NCBI GenBank assembly: GCA_016926495.1 | Contig: JAFGOL010000206.1 | Location: 1-5,416, forward strand | From: Oligoflexia bacterium | Lineage (GTDB): Bacteria; Bdellovibrionota; JAFGOL01 | DNA: 5,416 bases | Direction: 5' to 3' | Shown: positions 5,143 to 5,416 of the stretch, one piece after another | Numbering within the stretch: the stretch's first letter is position 1 | How the letters are laid out: each line of letters opens with the position of its first letter | Position numbers and translations under genes: made by a program | The notes under the pieces: model-generated | What the model was told of the DNA's origin: nothing | Database searches by the model: none | Seen by the model: only the letters and a program-made list of their open reading frames with translations

Positions 5143-5415
5143 CTATTTATTTCCTTCGGGCTTACCGCGGAAAAGGCTCCTGAAAGCAAAATACAAAAGC
5201 CATACAAAAACAAAAAGGCCTGTACAGATAAATATAACGTTGGTTGAAACCGATTTAACCCTGAAAACAACAACCAGCGGGATCAACAACGAAACAAGCA
5301 ATACGATAATTCTCATATCAGGCCAAGAATATAACAGTTTGACCGCCTTTTCAATTGCATTAATAAAACTATCATGAAAAAATATGATTAAGATATTATT
5401 TAAGAATTTTACTAA
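5143..5415 (-). CDS. C-terminal part of an unrecognised membrane protein
   Basis: A minus-strand frame is open from the right edge to TAG at 5143-5145, giving 90 visible residues. It contains a hydrophobic patch at the edge, an amphipathic stretch (INAIEKAVKLLYSWPD), two clear transmembrane helices (about residues 35-51, RIIVLLVSLLIPLVVVF, and 57-74, NVIFICTGLFVFVWLLYF) and a basic, cytoplasm-like tail FRSLFRGKPEGNK. It follows the DUF4870 gene tail-to-tail with a 16-bp gap. Either it is the end of a longer gene starting outside the window, or a 57-residue protein starting at the ATG at 5316; that ATG has no ribosome site, so the partial-gene reading is preferred. The first 30 or so codons lie in very AT-rich DNA and could be fortuitously open. 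No family is recognised. Confidence 0.55.
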   Translation of the reverse strand, partial: LVKFLNNILIIFFHDSFINAIEKAVKLLYSWPDMRIIVLLVSLLIPLVVVFRVKSVSTNVIFICTGLFVFVWLLYFAFRSLFRGKPEGNK

Positions 5416-5416
5416 A

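Noticed and set aside
5137..5176. Inverted repeat CCTTTTC / GAAAAGG as a terminator for the 5126/5143 convergent pair
   Set aside because: Seven-bp arms with a 26-nt loop and no T-run, partly inside the neighbouring coding region; too weak to call.

Overview
The window reads as an ordinary chromosomal segment of a Gram-negative (diderm) bacterium with moderate, AT-leaning base composition. Two adjacent genes encode signal-peptide-bearing proteins that look like outer-membrane beta-barrels ending in Phe, which requires an outer membrane. Promoters are of the sigma70 type and Shine-Dalgarno sites are present on several genes. The mix (7TM/PAS histidine kinase, GT2 glycosyltransferase, small barrels, DUF4870 protein) would fit a deltaproteobacterial, bdellovibrionotal, spirochaetal or related lineage. 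The sequence alone does not settle the phylum.

Layout from left to right. Positions 1-168 (minus) hold the first 56 codons of a gene that leaves the window and resembles the start of a biotin-synthase-type radical SAM protein. Positions 169-308 are a divergent intergenic region with a minus-strand promoter for that gene, a strong plus-strand promoter for a tRNA, and a 12-bp palindrome between them. Positions 309-382 are tRNA-Gly(CCC) with encoded CCA. Immediately after it, about 383-508 is a long imperfect inverted repeat with a GC-richer centre and a nested hairpin, which looks like a non-coding mobile or repetitive palindromic element. Positions 615-2342 (plus) encode a 575-residue membrane sensor histidine kinase (7 TM + PAS + HisKA + HATPase) with no response regulator beside it.

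The kinase stop overlaps by 4 nt the stop of a convergent minus-strand pair (3805-3089 and 3079-2339), two small barrel-like outer-membrane proteins 9 bp apart and almost certainly one operon. Upstream of them on the same strand is a GT2 glycosyltransferase (4705-3875). A DUF4870-type small membrane protein (4755-5126, plus) diverges from the glycosyltransferase, and the right edge (5415-5143, minus) carries the C-terminal part of an unrecognised membrane protein.

No coherent new multi-gene system is evident. The most interesting signals are non-coding: the palindromic element behind the tRNA; two genes (starts at 3805 minus and 4755 plus) that lack a Shine-Dalgarno site and have a -10-like box ending exactly 7 nt before the ATG, which suggests leaderless mRNAs; and overlapping back-to-back -10 boxes in the 4705/4755 divergent region. 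All functional links between the genes are inference from position only.
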